In this document: one piece after another, positions 61,995-64,000 of the stretch
Position numbering within the stretch: position 1 is the stretch's first letter
Layout of the letters: the number at the start of each line of letters is the position of its first letter
Assembly (NCBI GenBank): GCA_019055375.1
Contig: JAHQIW010000090.1
Coordinates: 1 to 64,000, forward strand
Source of the DNA: Parelaphostrongylus tenuis
Lineage: Eukaryota > Nematoda > Chromadorea > Rhabditida > Metastrongylidae
Length of the DNA: 64,000 bases
Direction of reading: 5' to 3'
Translations under genes and position numbers: made by a program
Notes under the pieces: generated by a model
What the model was told of the DNA's origin: nothing
The model's database searches: none
The model's input: the letters and a program-made list of their open reading frames with translations, nothing else

Positions 61995-62175
61995 TTAACA
62001 AGAATTTTTCTATTTAATCGCTCTGTTAGGACTGCTATGATGATCTAACTACCAGTCGAGAAATGCTGAGTGATGTACAAAACTTGGGGCTTGGGCGCGA
62101 GTTGAACCCGCGTCTTTCCGACACCGAAGGGCGCGCGGGCTAACCACTACACCATCAAGACCATCGCGGGCTCGA
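61995..62175 (-). repeat. tRNA-like repeat with hairpin tail
   Basis: TTTAATCGCTCTGTTAGGAC tail, GCTGAGTGATGTACAAAACT, GCGAGTTGAACCCGCG, CTAACCACTACACCATCAAG. Confidence 0.65.
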
Positions 62176-62179
62176 CGGC

Positions 62180-62800
62180 TAGTCACAACTACTATTATCG
62201 ACTGATTGAAGGGGGGAGGGGTTAGGAATAGTACTGACCTCATGACGTCCGTAATTTACCGTCCGTAGGGGGCACGCGAATGGGAGATGGCCCGTAGGTT
62301 GTTTACTTGTTTACTTTTTGTTGACTTCGTTGTTGCTTTATTGACTTGTTTTGTTTTGGTGATTCACGTGAATAGAATAGGTATCGATCGGCAGTCATTA
62401 AGGAAGAAAACACCCCAACCACATCTGGGGAAAAAAAGGCGAAGAACGGCGATGTTTTCCTCTAGTTTTTTTCGGTAGATAGAAATTTTTAGAAATGTTG
62501 GGAATTCTGGTAGGTAGTATCTGTAAACGATTTCGATGGTCCCAACAGACGACGTCTGATGTCCCCCTAGGAGTGCTTCCCGATGTTAGCTTAAAGTCTT
62601 GTCGTGTACTTTGATCCCAGGCTGATTGCCGACCCAGTCGATCGATAGCTATCACGCTACTGATATTCATTCTTTTATCGTCTCTCCTATTGTCATTAAT
62701 TTCAGTAAAAAAGGTATTCTTTTGTGTCTTTGTAGAAAACAATGAAATAATCGTTGAAAATTATGATTGCGAAGGTCGCCCTCTTATAGCATGATGGTGG
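62180..62800. other. intergenic, nothing recognised
   Basis: No gene or repeat that I can support. Confidence 0.35.
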
Positions 62801-62804
62801 TAAA

Positions 62805-62915
62805 ACGGGTGCAGAAAGTGCAACGAGTTAGAGCACGCGCTTGCTCGGATAAAGTGAGATGCGGGTTCGAGTCCCGGCTGATGCAAAATTTTTGCTTCTT
62901 ACTCTACATTACTGT
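62805..62915 (+). repeat. tRNA-like repeat
   Basis: GTGCAACGAGTTAGAGCACG, TGCGGGTTCGAGTCCCGGCT, GATGCAAAATTTTTGC, then CTTACTCTACATTACTG. Confidence 0.65.
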
Positions 62916-63063
62916 GTCTTTCTCTCATTCGATTCATATGATTATAAGGTTTCAAATCTCTAAAGAATCGATTGTACTGTTACATATCTGAAGATCTAGA
63001 AATATTAAGAAGGTGAATCGTTATGGAAAGAGTAAAATGTGATTTCCCATAGAGTCATCGAGC

Positions 63064-63154
63064 TTTCCTCCTTTCCTCCATTCCTCCGTTCCTCCTTTCT
63101 TCCTTTCCTCCTTTCTTCCTTTCCTACTTTCTTCCTTTCCTCCTGTCTCCTCTT
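63064..63154. repeat. pyrimidine-rich microsatellite
   Basis: About 90 bp made of TTCC, TCC and TTTCCTCC units on the plus strand with almost no purines. It is a likely replication-slippage tract. Confidence 0.85.
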
Positions 63155-63364
63155 ATGATCCACAATCGAGGAAAATTTCTAGCAAACGTTCAGAATTTCA
63201 GTGCTCGTCAACATCGATATGAGGATTTTAGTCGGAGTGAAACGAGTAATCGATTATGCTGTGAAGGTAACGCATCAGATACTTATCGATCGGAAATTTG
63301 GATATTTTCTTTTTCTTTGTTTTTGTTCTTGCAGTATGCTGTTTTCTCCTATTAACTTGAGTAA

Positions 63365-63655
63365 GAGCGCATGTGGCGCAGTGGTAAGAGGTCTGCGTCG
63401 CGCACAAGGTCGATGGTTCGATCTCGTGCTCCGGCTCACCAAGCCATCCATCCCTCCGGGGTCGGTAAATTGGCTCCAGACAGGTCTCAGACTTGTCTAG
63501 GAGGATAAGTGGCACTGACTCGTTACGGCGGGAGACCACCGCGAGTCATTGTAAAGACCAAATATGCATTCAATCACCTCAAACGAAGCTGAAAATTGAA
63601 GGCAAATGCATGGCGCATCCCTCAGGAATTGATCAACGCCGGGAGTATTTGATTT
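63365..63655 (+). repeat. 290 bp SINE-like family, fullest copy
   Basis: Head GAGCGCATGTGGCGCAGTGG (A-box) and ATGGTTCGATCTCGTGCTC (B-box), then body GCTCACCAAGCCATCCATCC, CTCCGGGGTCGGTAAATTGG, CAGACAGGTCTCAGACTTGT, AGGATAAGTGGCACTGACTC, and tail CTGAAAATTGAAGGCAAATG, CATGGCGCATCCCTCAGG, GATCAACGCCGGGAG. It ends in a T-rich run. It is the reference for the other copies. Confidence 0.75.
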
Positions 63656-63659
63656 TTTC

Positions 63660-64000
63660 TGACTTGAGTAGAATTTGTTCTCCACCATATAGCATGGATT
63701 TATGAGGTAGAGTAATCTACAATGAGAACTGCTATCGATCGGCAGACATCCTCTGTACTCGTGGCCCTTTAAAATTCAGGAATATAGGAAATATATGGGC
63801 TCTAGGATATAGGTAAAGGAGAAGAATTCGTGGGAAAGCGCGATAGATTTGGGACTGGCTGGAGGCGACTTCGTGGTGGATCGAAGAGGAGGAGAGGAGA
63901 GGGGAGGGTCCTACTTCAAGATGATTAAATTGTTCTGTCAACCAGAACCGCTGACGCTCTCCGTTTCATCTGTGTCCTCTTGCACTTTCGTAGATGAAAC
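63660..64000. other. window edge, nothing recognised
   Basis: A purine-rich patch (GGAGGAGAGGAGAGGGGAGG) near 63890. No gene seen. Confidence 0.35.

Noticed and set aside
63064..63154. Possible splice-related polypyrimidine tract
   Set aside because: It is far too long and regular, with no neighbouring exon; it is a microsatellite.

Overview
The window looks like nuclear DNA of a nematode, probably a strongylid (hookworm or barber-pole-worm type); the species cannot be fixed from sequence alone. Support comes from short phased introns with TTTCAG-type acceptors, an interstitial array of the nematode telomere unit GCCTAA/TTAGGC, replication-dependent histone genes ending in a GGCCCTCTTTAGGGCC hairpin, mariner relics, and a heavy load of short tRNA-like repeats. 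Only a few percent of the window is coding.

Layout. 0.7-1.9 kb: a multi-exon ribosomal protein L13 locus broken by three single-A insertions. 3.4-6.6 kb: two outlying histone genes, an H4 on the minus strand that lacks the histone 3' hairpin and has AATAAA instead, and a divergent H2B whose hairpin has decayed. 7.65-41.5 kb: a tandem histone array. Its ancestral unit reads: upstream spacer, divergent H2A/H2B pair, spacer, H3, H4, downstream spacer. Five units can be traced. U1 (7.65-15.3 kb) and U3 (25.1-32.2 kb) are close copies; U2 (15.4-25.0 kb) and U4 (32.25-39.0 kb) are close copies of each other; U5 (39.3-41.5 kb) is truncated. The array is therefore a roughly 17 kb dimer, duplicated, with decay that differs unit by unit. 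U1 has a frameshifted H2A, an intact H2B, an H3 with arginine at position 9, and an intact H4. U2 has no H2A/H2B, an H3 promoter joined to an H3 3' hairpin with no coding region between, and an H4 with two single-base insertions. U3 has intact H2A, H2B and H3 but only a scrap of H4. U4 has only an intact H4. U5 has a broken H2A and a slightly divergent H2B.

41.5-55 kb holds no recognisable gene: clusters of tRNA-like repeats, two tandem duplications, a mariner transposase relic, and two short orphan reading frames with gene-like starts. 55.8-59.4 kb: a complete six-exon CHMP1/DID-2 (ESCRT-III) gene, with a telomere-repeat foldback in intron 2 and an inverted mariner derivative in intron 3. 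59.4-64 kb: repeats only.

The most unusual material is the repeats. Several families of tRNA-like modules with A-box and B-box promoters recur in both orientations, often as divergent head-to-head pairs with matching outer tails, so that they resemble foldback elements with a tRNA-like unit in each arm. A second foldback carries a hammerhead-ribozyme-like core motif in its arms. Several coding breaks are single-base indels in short runs and could be assembly errors; this affects rpl-13, the U1 H2A and the U2 H4, and a base-level error could also explain the H3 residue 9 change.
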